NCBI RefSeq assembly: GCF_039614715.1
Contig: NZ_CP154857.1
Coordinates: 3,968,001-4,032,000, forward strand
Reading direction: 5' to 3'
Origin: Microbacterium sp. AZCO
GTDB taxonomy: Bacteria; Actinomycetota; Actinomycetes; Actinomycetales; Microbacteriaceae
Length of the DNA: 64,000 bases
The notes below the pieces were generated by a model. That model ran no database searches and was not told the origin of the DNA. It was given only the letters and a program-made list of their open reading frames with translations. This document shows positions 51,244 through 59,028 of the stretch, one piece after another. The translations under genes and the position numbers were made by a program. Within the stretch, counting starts at the first letter, position 1, and each line of letters opens with the position of its first letter.

Positions 51244-52278
51244 ATGGCCGCATCACCGGAGCGCATGGATGCCCCGGCCCACCGGCGCGAGCCGTCGATC
51301 CTCGACGTGGCGCGCGAGGCGGGCGTCTCGGCCCAGACCGTGTCGCGCGTCGCGACCGGGAAGGACGTCGTGCGGGCCGCCACCCGGGAGCGGGTCGTCG
51401 ACGCGATGCGCCGCCTCGGCTACCGTCCGAACGGCGCCGCCCGGGCGCTGAAGGCCGGCCGCTACCGCAGCATCGGCGTCATCATGTTCTCGCTCTCCAC
51501 GTACGGCAACATGCGCACGCTCGAGGCGATCGCGTCCGAAGCGACGGCGGCCGGATACTCGCTGACGCTGATCCCGCTCGACTCCGCGACCCAGGGCAGC
51601 GTCTCCGGCGCGTTCGCCCGCCTCAGCGAGGAATCGGTCGACGGCATCGTCATCATCATCGAGGCCCATCGCCTCAACGAGTCCGAGCTCGCCCTGCCGT
51701 CGGGGCTCCCCGTCGTCGTGCTCGACTCGAGCGCCGAATACGATCTGCCGGTCATCGACACCGATCAGGCGCAGGGCGCCCGTCTCGCCACCGAGCACCT
51801 GCTCGAGCTCGGACACCGCACGGTGTGGCACGTCCGCGGCCCCGAGGAGTCGTTCTCGGCGCAGCGACGCCGCGACTCATGGGAGCGCACGCTGCGCGCC
51901 CACGGCGCCGAGGTGCCCGAGCCCATCGTCGGCGACTGGTCGGCGGAGTCCGGACGCGCGGCGGGCGACGTGCTCGCCGGCATCCCGGACGTGACGGCCG
52001 TCTTCGCCGCCAACGACCAGATGGCGCTCGGCGTCATGCACGCGCTGCACGCCGCCGGCCGCTCGGTGCCCGCCGACGTGAGCGTCGTCGGGTTCGACGA
52101 CATGCCCGAGTCCGCGAGCTTCTGGCCCGCGCTCACGACGATCCGCCAGCACTTCCACCAGGTCGGCGTCGTCGCCTTCCAGGCCCTCGTCGCGTCGATC
52201 GAGGGCGCCGAGCCGGAGCGCGCCGACCTCGTGCCGACCGAGCTCGTCGTGCGCGCGAGCTCCGCGCCGCCGCGCTGA
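51244..52278 (+). CDS. LacI-family repressor of galactan locus
   Basis: A 344-residue regulator; ATG with GGGAGG five bases upstream. The N-terminal HTH reads ILDVAREAGVSAQTVSRVATGKDVV and the hinge RPNGAARALKAGR, followed by the periplasmic-binding-protein sensor domain (AVFAANDQMALG, SVVGFDDMPES). Three matching operators lie at its own promoter, the importer promoter and the GH30 gene, so it is the local repressor, likely relieved by a galacto-oligosaccharide. Confidence 0.9.
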   Translation: MAASPERMDAPAHRREPSILDVAREAGVSAQTVSRVATGKDVVRAATRERVVDAMRRLGYRPNGAARALKAGRYRSIGVIMFSLSTYGNMRTLEAIASEATAAGYSLTLIPLDSATQGSVSGAFARLSEESVDGIVIIIEAHRLNESELALPSGLPVVVLDSSAEYDLPVIDTDQAQGARLATEHLLELGHRTVWHVRGPEESFSAQRRRDSWERTLRAHGAEVPEPIVGDWSAESGRAAGDVLAGIPDVTAVFAANDQMALGVMHALHAAGRSVPADVSVVGFDDMPESASFWPALTTIRQHFHQVGVVAFQALVASIEGAEPERADLVPTELVVRASSAPPR

Positions 52279-52382
52279 TCGAGCGCGACTCGGCCGATCC
52301 GGCGGGAATGGGCTCGCTTGCGGCATCCCGACCCTTGACCTGCCTCCAAGGGCATCGCTAGGATCCGAATGTTCTCGCTAAC

Positions 52383-52396
52383 TGTTTACGTAAACA
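52383..52396. promoter_or_regulatory. LacI operator O3 before GH30
   Basis: TGTTTACGTAAACA, a perfect 14-bp palindrome 52 bases before the GH30 start. Confidence 0.75.
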
Positions 52397-52448
52397 AGCG
52401 CGACCTCATTCGAGCCGACGCCGGCTCGCCGCAAAGGAGTGGAAGACA

Positions 52449-55400
52449 ATGCCGTCACGAAGAGTCCTGGCGACGACGGCCATCGCCGCCATGATCGCCG
52501 CCTCGGTCAGCGCCGCCGCGCTCCCCGCCGCGTCCGCCGCGGGAACCCCGGTGCGCATCACCCCCAATCCCGGCTACGCATCCGAGCCCTTCGAGGGCTG
52601 GGGCACGAGTCTCGTCTGGTTCGCCAACGCGACAGGCGGCTACCCCGCGAACGTGCGCCAGGCGCTGTTCGACAAGGTGTTCGGAGAGGACGGCCTCAAC
52701 CTCAACATCGCGCGCTACAACATCGGCGGCGGCAACGCGACGGACGTCCCGTCGTACCTGCGACCGGGCGGCGCGGTCGAGGGCTACTGGAACCCGAATG
52801 CGAACCTGTCCGACGCGCAGGGGCCGATCACGGCCACCTTCGCCGACCGGCTCCGCTACAAGGCGGCGTGGGACGGCGAGAGCGAGACGAACTACAACTG
52901 GAACGCCGACGCGACGCAGCGCTGGTGGATCGAGGCGCTGAAGGACAAGATCACGCACTGGGAGGCGTTCAGCAACTCGCCGCCCTACTTCCTGACCCAG
53001 AGCGGCTTCGTCTCGGGCGGCACGAACGCGACCGCCGAGCAGCTCGGCTCGGCCGACATGGACAAGTTCTCCTCGTACCTCGTCAACGTCGTCGAGCACC
53101 TCGAGGACCAGTACGGCATCGAATTCGACACGCTGGACCCGTTCAACGAGCCCAACACGAACTACTGGTCGACGCGCCTCGGCACGAACGGCTGGCCGAC
53201 GACCGCGAGCCGCCAGGAGGGCGCGCACATCGGTCCGGCGGCGCAGAACGAGATGATCGGCAAGCTCGCCGCGCGCCTCGCGCAGCCGGGCACGACGACC
53301 GACGTGAAGATCTCGGCGATGGACGAGACGAACCCGACGATCTTCACCACGAACTGGAAGGCCTGGTCGGCCGAATCCAAGTCGAAGGTCGACCAGCTCA
53401 ACGTCCACACGTACGGCACGGGCGACCGCCTCGTCGCCCGTGACATCGCGAAGAGCTCCGACAAGCCGCTCTGGATGAGCGAGGTCGAGGGCGACTGGGA
53501 CGGCACGGGCTTCAACCAGGTCAACATCGAGAACGGCCTGGGCATGGCCGGCCGCATCGTCGACGACCTGCGCGAGCTCGAGCCGTCGGCGTGGGTGTTC
53601 TGGCAGCCGGTCGAGGACCTCTACAACATGCAGAAGGTCGAGAACCTCAACTGGGGCAGCGTCTTCATCGACTTCGACTGCAACGCGGAGGGCAAGTCGC
53701 TGCGTCGCATCGCGGCCGGCGAGGCCGACCCGACGTGCAAGGTGCTGACGAACGCGAAGTACAACACGACGCGCAACTTCACCCACTACATCCACCCGGG
53801 CGACCGCATCGTGCCGACGGAGAACACGCAGACCACCGCCGCCGTGACGGCGGACGGCACGGGCGTGACCCTCGTGCACGTCAACTCCGACGCCTCGGCG
53901 CGCGACGTCACGATCGACCTCTCGCAGTTCGGCACGATCGCGCCCGGCGCGACCGTCACCCCGATCGTGACGACCCAGTCGCCGAGCTCGGACCCCGAGG
54001 CCAACGCCCTCAAGGCGGGCACGCCCGTCGCGATCGACGGCGCGACGAAGACCGCGACGGTCAGCATCCCGGCGAAGTCCGTCACGACCTTCGTCGTGTC
54101 GGGCGTCTCGGGTGTCTCGGCGAACGCGCCCGTGCTCCGCGACGGCCACACGTACCAGCTGCTCGGCGTCCAGAGCGGCAAGGCCCTCGCGGCCGACCCC
54201 TCGGCGCTCGCGCTCCGCACCTCGGCGACGACGGCCGCCGGCGCGACCGCACAGGCCTGGACGGTGCACACCCTCGCGGGTGCCGGCACCGACCGCCAGC
54301 GCTTCGTGCTGCAGAACCGTGACGGGCGCCTGCTCGGAACGTCGGGCGGCGGGACTACCCTGTCGACCAAGAGCGTGCAGGATGCGGCATCCGATCCGGC
54401 CCTGCAGTGGATCGCCTCGACGACCGACGGCAAGACGTACTCCCTGCTGAGCGTCGCCGGCGAGCAGGTGCTCGACGTCAACGGCCAGAGCACGGCCGAC
54501 GGCGCGTCGGTGGGCCTGTACAGCTCGAACGGCGGCGCGAACCAGCGCTGGACGCTCGCCGATGTCGCGGTCACCGGCGTCAAGGACGTCCGCACCGCGA
54601 CGGCGACCGGCGTCGCGCCGCAGCTCCCCGCGCAGGTGACGCTGGTGTACGCCGGCAACGTCGAGCGGACCGCCGCGGTCACGTGGAACACCGCCGGCAT
54701 CGACTGGTCGGTCCCCGGTTCCAAGACCGTTCCCGGCACGGGCACCGACGTCTTCGGCACGTCCTTCCAGGCGACCGCCACCGTCGAGGTCGGCGCGCTC
54801 ACCACGACGCAGCCGGTCTCGCTGACGACCTACGCGGGCATCTCGCTCGCGCAGGTCAAGGCCGCCGCTCCCACGACCGTCCCCGCCGAGGCAGGCACGA
54901 GCGGCGAGACCGTCGCGGTGCCCGTCACGTGGGATTGGACGGGAGTGGATGCCGCGAAGCTCGCCGCGGCGGGAGTCGTGACCGTGCCCGGCACGGCGAC
55001 GACGACCGATCCCGCACACCCGCAGGTCGCCGCGAAGCTGTCGGTGATCCTCACGGCGGCCACGGAGAAGAACGTCGCCCCGGCCTCGACGGCGGCGGCG
55101 ACCTTCACCGAGAGCGCGAGCTACAGCGTCGACCGCACGAAGAACGGCGTGACGACCGACAAGGGCTGGTCGAACTGGAAGTCGGGCACGAAGAACACGA
55201 CCGACACGCTGACCTACACGCTCGCGAACCGCGAGAAGGTGCAGCACGCGAAGGTCTACTTCTACAAGGACGGCACCAACAGCTGGGCGCAGTCCATCAC
55301 GGTGGAGTACCGCACCGGCACGGGCGCATGGACGACCGGTCCGACCGTCATCGACGCGACGCCCGCCAGCGGCACGGCGCCGATCATCGACATCCCGCTG

Positions 55401-56045
55401 GGTGTCGACGCCGATGCCGTCCGGTTCGTGCTGACCGCCAACGCGAACACGCACCTCATCGTGTCGGAGGTGGAGATCTACGCCGCCGCTCCGTCGGCCT
55501 CGACGGTCGCCGACCTCGCCCGCATCACGACGAACGGCGTGGCGCTGCCGGCCTTCACGCCCGATCAGACGGCGTACACCGTCGACTGGGATGGCGGTGC
55601 GCTGCCCACCGTCGGTGCGATCGCGGTCGACCGCAACGCGACAGTGGCCGTGACCCAGGCGACGGCCGCTGCGCCGACGGCGACGGTCGCGGTGACCGCG
55701 GTGTCGGGTGCGACGAAGACGTACGCGGTCTCCTTCCAAAAGAAGGTCGCACCCGCGCTGAGCGCGAGCGTCTCGGCGACGACGCGCTGCGTCGCGGGCA
55801 AGATCCAGCTCGCCGTCGCGGTCGAGAACACCGACGACATCGCGCTGGACGTCGCCATCACGACGGCGTACGGCACGAAGAAGATCGACGCGCTCGGCGC
55901 CGGCAAGAAGACGTCGGCGGCCTTCGCGACCAAGCTCGCGTCGATCCCCGACGGCTCGGCCGAGGTGAAGGTGTCGGCGACGATCGAGGGCAAGGCGGTG
56001 CAGGCGACGCTCCCGGCCGCGTACTCCGCCGCCACCTGCAACTGA
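52449..56045 (+). CDS. Secreted multidomain GH30 endo-beta-1,6-galactanase-like enzyme
   Basis: A 1198-residue secreted enzyme with a signal peptide (about 1-31). GH30 (beta/alpha)8 plus beta domain spans about 35-550: GWGTSLVWFA near 50, acid/base E234 in DPFNEPNTNYW and nucleophile E345 in WMSEVEGDW; the FNEPNTNYW form points to endo-beta-1,6-galactanase. Then a ricin-like beta-trefoil (about 560-715, with QRW), two bacterial Ig-like domains, an F5/8-type discoidin module and a cadherin-like region before a small C-terminal domain. It would cut the beta-1,6-galactan side chains of type II arabinogalactan; products are taken in by the divergent ABC importer. AAAGGAG lies upstream of the ATG. 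Confidence 0.85.
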   Translation: MPSRRVLATTAIAAMIAASVSAAALPAASAAGTPVRITPNPGYASEPFEGWGTSLVWFANATGGYPANVRQALFDKVFGEDGLNLNIARYNIGGGNATDVPSYLRPGGAVEGYWNPNANLSDAQGPITATFADRLRYKAAWDGESETNYNWNADATQRWWIEALKDKITHWEAFSNSPPYFLTQSGFVSGGTNATAEQLGSADMDKFSSYLVNVVEHLEDQYGIEFDTLDPFNEPNTNYWSTRLGTNGWPTTASRQEGAHIGPAAQNEMIGKLAARLAQPGTTTDVKISAMDETNPTIFTTNWKAWSAESKSKVDQLNVHTYGTGDRLVARDIAKSSDKPLWMSEVEGDWDGTGFNQVNIENGLGMAGRIVDDLRELEPSAWVFWQPVEDLYNMQKVENLNWGSVFIDFDCNAEGKSLRRIAAGEADPTCKVLTNAKYNTTRNFTHYIHPGDRIVPTENTQTTAAVTADGTGVTLVHVNSDASARDVTIDLSQFGTIAPGATVTPIVTTQSPSSDPEANALKAGTPVAIDGATKTATVSIPAKSVTTFVVSGVSGVSANAPVLRDGHTYQLLGVQSGKALAADPSALALRTSATTAAGATAQAWTVHTLAGAGTDRQRFVLQNRDGRLLGTSGGGTTLSTKSVQDAASDPALQWIASTTDGKTYSLLSVAGEQVLDVNGQSTADGASVGLYSSNGGANQRWTLADVAVTGVKDVRTATATGVAPQLPAQVTLVYAGNVERTAAVTWNTAGIDWSVPGSKTVPGTGTDVFGTSFQATATVEVGALTTTQPVSLTTYAGISLAQVKAAAPTTVPAEAGTSGETVAVPVTWDWTGVDAAKLAAAGVVTVPGTATTTDPAHPQVAAKLSVILTAATEKNVAPASTAAATFTESASYSVDRTKNGVTTDKGWSNWKSGTKNTTDTLTYTLANREKVQHAKVYFYKDGTNSWAQSITVEYRTGTGAWTTGPTVIDATPASGTAPIIDIPLGVDADAVRFVLTANANTHLIVSEVEIYAAAPSASTVADLARITTNGVALPAFTPDQTAYTVDWDGGALPTVGAIAVDRNATVAVTQATAAAPTATVAVTAVSGATKTYAVSFQKKVAPALSASVSATTRCVAGKIQLAVAVENTDDIALDVAITTAYGTKKIDALGAGKKTSAAFATKLASIPDGSAEVKVSATIEGKAVQATLPAAYSAATCN

Positions 56046-56053
56046 GGACGGAG

Positions 56054-56086
56054 GGGGATGCCGCGGCCCCAGGCCGCGGCATCCCC
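56054..56086 (+). terminator. 15-bp perfect stem hairpin after GH30
   Basis: GGGGATGCCGCGGCC, loop CCA, then its exact reverse complement. It starts 9 bases after the GH30 stop. No T run, but stem strength makes a terminator or mRNA 3' barrier likely. Confidence 0.6.
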
Positions 56087-56096
56087 TGCCTCACCT

Positions 56097-56116
56097 GGTC
56101 GCTGAGCGTGTCGAAG
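56097..56116 (-). repeat. 20-bp intergenic repeat, copy 2
   Basis: GGTCGCTGAGCGTGTCGAAG, the inverted relative of the sequence at 22109-22128. Confidence 0.5.
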
Positions 56117-56148
56117 CGTCGAGCCCGAACCTGCGAGGGCTGTGGGTT

Positions 56149-56225
56149 CGACCCCTCGACAAGCTCGGGGACCGAAGGACGAGCCGGCGACTCCGACGTC
56201 GACCCCTCGACAGGCTCGGGGACCG
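56149..56225. repeat. Two 26-bp direct repeats in GH30 downstream gap
   Basis: CGACCCCTCGACAAGCTCGG (then GGACCG) at 56149-56174 and the same with one change (AAG to AGG) at 56200-56225; a third degenerate copy begins at 56226. With the 20-bp repeat at 56097 this gap is a mosaic of dispersed short repeats and holds no gene. Confidence 0.65.
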
Positions 56226-56262
56226 CCCCTCGACCGGCCCGGGGGCCGGGCGGGAAACCGGG

Positions 56263-57903
56263 CTAGGAGAGCGGGGCGGGCTCCGGACGGTGCACGCCGC
56301 GCGGGCGGTAGCCGAGGGCATCCGACACGCCCGCGAGGTCGGCGAGGTACCAGATCGTGGCGAGCCACATCTCGGTGCCCTGCAGCCCCGGGGCCGAGGC
56401 ATCCCGTGCCGGATCGTCGGGGCTCGGCGCCCGGAACCCGAAGCCCGCGCCGTCGACCCAGCGGTCGAGAGCGTCGCCGAGCAGGCGCCGGGCCACGGCG
56501 GTGACCTCGTTGCCGCGGTAGCCGGTCGCCCGGGTGAGCCACAGCGGATGCGCCACATCGAGCACGTTGCACGCGTCATGCCGATCGGGGCGGAAGTACC
56601 GGTCGTCGCGCACGTGCGCGAGCACGGTGTCGATGACGCGCTCGGGGTACGGCAGGGGCACGCCGAACTGGGCGAACGTGCCGCGCGAGGCCCGGTAGAA
56701 GCCGTTCACGATCTGCAGTCGGCTGCCGTCAGCCGACACGGACGCCCACATGCCGGTCGCCGGATCGGCGTTCGACACCAGCCAGCCGAGGAGAGACTCA
56801 TGGATGCCCGAGGGCAGCGCGTCGCCGCGACGCTTCGACCAGAGCAGGGCCGTGCCGAGGGCGTCGACCCAGTGCCCCGCGTGCCACGCCTCGCTGCGCC
56901 ACGGCAGCCCGTCGCAGAAGGCGGCGAGCTGGCCGGCCGACGACGACGTCACGAGCGCGAGCGGATGCGCGAACTCCGACCCCAGCAGGTCGAGGGCGTA
57001 CCCGACCGAGAGCACGTGGTAGGCGACGTCCGCGTCGTCCTCGGCCGAGGCGGGCGCGATGCTGCCGTCGGCCCGCAGGCGAGGGATGCGGCCGGTCGCG
57101 GCATCCTGCCACCCGCGAAGGCGCTCCACCTGCTGCTCGGCCGGAAGCTGCGGGGGCGCCGTGCCGAGGAGGAGGTCGGCGAGCTCGATCGCATCGGCCT
57201 GCGCCCGCACGGTAGGCGCGGCGCCCGGACGGTCCACGAAGAGCGACCCCTGCCACGAACGCTCGAGGACATCGCCCGCCTGGGCGCGGGCGCGATCGGC
57301 GAGGGCCGCGACCCGCGATCCGAGGTCGCCGCGCGTCGAGCCGGCGGGCGGGATGCGCCACCGCAGCAGCTTCGCGGGGTTGCCGCCGACGACCGCTCCG
57401 GCGGGGACGTCCTTCGTGACGACTGCTCCGGCGGCGAGCACCGCGTGGTCGCCCACCGTGACGCCGTCGAGGATCACGACGTGCGAGCCGACCCACACGT
57501 CGTCGCCGATGCGGATGCCCGTCGCCGTGAGCGGCTGGCGGAACACGGGCAGGTCGGGATCGCTCATGGTGTGGTTGAACCCGAGGATCGACGTGTGCGC
57601 GCCGATCCGCACACCGTCGCCGAGGGCGACCGTGCCGCGCACGACGGTGTACGGATTGACGCTGCAGTCGCTCCCCGCGCGCAGCGATCCGGTCAGGTAG
57701 GCGCCCGCGGCGACGTATGTGCGGTCGCCGAGCCGCAGCTCGTCGTTGTCGACCGAGGCGAGCTCGGAGACGAAGCATCCCTCGCCCAGCTCATGTCCCG
57801 GGCGCTCGGCGAGGCCGGCGAGGTGCGAGCGCTGACGCGCCCGGGCCGCCGCGTCGGCGCGGGACCAGAAATCCCACGGCGAGTACTCGAGCGGGTCGAT
57901 CAC
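56263..57903 (-). CDS. Left-handed beta-helix acyltransferase fused to helical barrel domain
   Basis: A 546-residue fusion. Residues about 30-195 are hexapeptide repeats of a left-handed beta-helix acyltransferase (VRGTVALGDGVRIGAHTSI, GDDVWVGSHVVILDG, GNPAKLLR), as in maltose/galactoside O-acetyltransferases; NHTMSD gives a candidate catalytic His. Residues 200-546 are alpha-helical with conserved aromatic patches (WRSEAWHAGHWVDALG, GFYRASRGTFAQFG, DACNVLDVAHPLWL) that suggest an (alpha/alpha)-barrel glycan enzyme. I know no exact match. Possibly acetylates or processes the glycan handled by the upstream genes. GTG start, 3 bp after the regulator stop. Confidence 0.65.
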   Translation of the reverse strand: MIDPLEYSPWDFWSRADAAARARQRSHLAGLAERPGHELGEGCFVSELASVDNDELRLGDRTYVAAGAYLTGSLRAGSDCSVNPYTVVRGTVALGDGVRIGAHTSILGFNHTMSDPDLPVFRQPLTATGIRIGDDVWVGSHVVILDGVTVGDHAVLAAGAVVTKDVPAGAVVGGNPAKLLRWRIPPAGSTRGDLGSRVAALADRARAQAGDVLERSWQGSLFVDRPGAAPTVRAQADAIELADLLLGTAPPQLPAEQQVERLRGWQDAATGRIPRLRADGSIAPASAEDDADVAYHVLSVGYALDLLGSEFAHPLALVTSSSAGQLAAFCDGLPWRSEAWHAGHWVDALGTALLWSKRRGDALPSGIHESLLGWLVSNADPATGMWASVSADGSRLQIVNGFYRASRGTFAQFGVPLPYPERVIDTVLAHVRDDRYFRPDRHDACNVLDVAHPLWLTRATGYRGNEVTAVARRLLGDALDRWVDGAGFGFRAPSPDDPARDASAPGLQGTEMWLATIWYLADLAGVSDALGYRPRGVHRPEPAPLS

Positions 57904-57906
57904 GGG

Positions 57907-59028
57907 TCAGTGCGCGCGCGGAGCCGCGGTCGAGGCCCGCACGTGCAGCGTGGGGTTGAGCGTCACGCGGTGCACGGGCCGATCGGGGTCCTGGATGCGG
58001 CGGATCAGGAGATCGACCGCGGCCGCGCCGACGTCCATGCGGGGCGGGCTCACGGCTGTGAGCGCGGGCGTGAACAGCTCGGCGACCTCGTCGTCGTAGG
58101 CGATGACCGAGAGGTCGGCGGGCACCGAGATGCCGCGTGCGAGCGCAAGGTCGACGAACGCCATCGCCTCGGCGTCGGGGTGCACGAGCAGCGCCGTCGT
58201 GCCGCTGTGCATCGCCCGGTCGAGCGAGGCGTTGACGGCGTCGGAGAAGTCGGGGCTGCTGCGGTCGGGCAGCAGGTGCTCGAAGTGCTGCGTCGGGGTG
58301 AGGCCGAGCTCGGCGCACACCGCCTCCCAGCCGGCCGCGATCTTGCGAGACGTGGGCGAGTCCCGCGACAGCACGAGACCCACCTTCTGGTGTCCGAGGT
58401 CGGCGAGGTGCCGCGCCGCGAGCACTGCCCCGAGAGCGTGGTCGGACGTGACGGACTCCACCGGCGTGCGATGGGGGAGGACGGAGGCGTCGCGCTCGGT
58501 CAGCACGCTCGGGATGCCCGACTCCGCGAGCCACTGGATGACGTCCTGCGCGTGCGGGGTGTCGGTGTTCGGCGCGACGATGAGGCCTTTGACCCCTTCC
58601 GTGTGCACGAGGCGCTCGAGCACGGGCCGCTCGTCCTGCAGCTCGTACGAGGCCCCGCGCAGCAGCAGCCGGTACCCGCGGCGTCGCGCTTCGCGCTCCA
58701 TGCCGCGCACGACGCTCGGCCAGTAGTAGTTGAGCGACGGCACGAGCACGGCGAGGGCATCGGATGCCTCGGTGACGGCGGGCCGCTCGCCCTCGGCGTG
58801 GCCCTCCACGACGGGGTGCGCCTGGCCGTTGGGCGCGACGGCGCCGCCGTGCACGCGCACGAGCAGGCCCTCCTCCTCCAGCTGCTGGAGGTCGCGGCGC
58901 ACGGTGACGGGCGTGACCCCGAGGTCGTCGATGAGCTGCGAGACGCGCACGACGCCGTCGCGCGAGAGGGAGGCGAGCACATGCGCGCGACGCGCCGGGG
59001 CGAGCGGTGCGTGGTTCTGATCGGTCAT
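57907..59028 (-). CDS. Chimeric regulator: DeoR-type HTH with LacI-type sensor
   Basis: A 373-residue regulator. The N-terminal 60 residues form a DeoR helix-turn-helix (RRAHVLASLSRDGVVRVSQLIDDLGVTPVTVRRDLQQLEEEGLLVRVHGGA), not the LacI headpiece. Residues 85-373 are a LacI-type sensor (VLVPSLNYYWPSVVRGMEREARRRGY, SVIAYDDEVAELFTP). Sits between an acyltransferase-like gene and a heparinase-like gene, overlapping the latter by 4 bp. Likely a repressor released by an oligosaccharide. Confidence 0.8.
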   Translation of the reverse strand: MTDQNHAPLAPARRAHVLASLSRDGVVRVSQLIDDLGVTPVTVRRDLQQLEEEGLLVRVHGGAVAPNGQAHPVVEGHAEGERPAVTEASDALAVLVPSLNYYWPSVVRGMEREARRRGYRLLLRGASYELQDERPVLERLVHTEGVKGLIVAPNTDTPHAQDVIQWLAESGIPSVLTERDASVLPHRTPVESVTSDHALGAVLAARHLADLGHQKVGLVLSRDSPTSRKIAAGWEAVCAELGLTPTQHFEHLLPDRSSPDFSDAVNASLDRAMHSGTTALLVHPDAEAMAFVDLALARGISVPADLSVIAYDDEVAELFTPALTAVSPPRMDVGAAAVDLLIRRIQDPDRPVHRVTLNPTLHVRASTAAPRAH

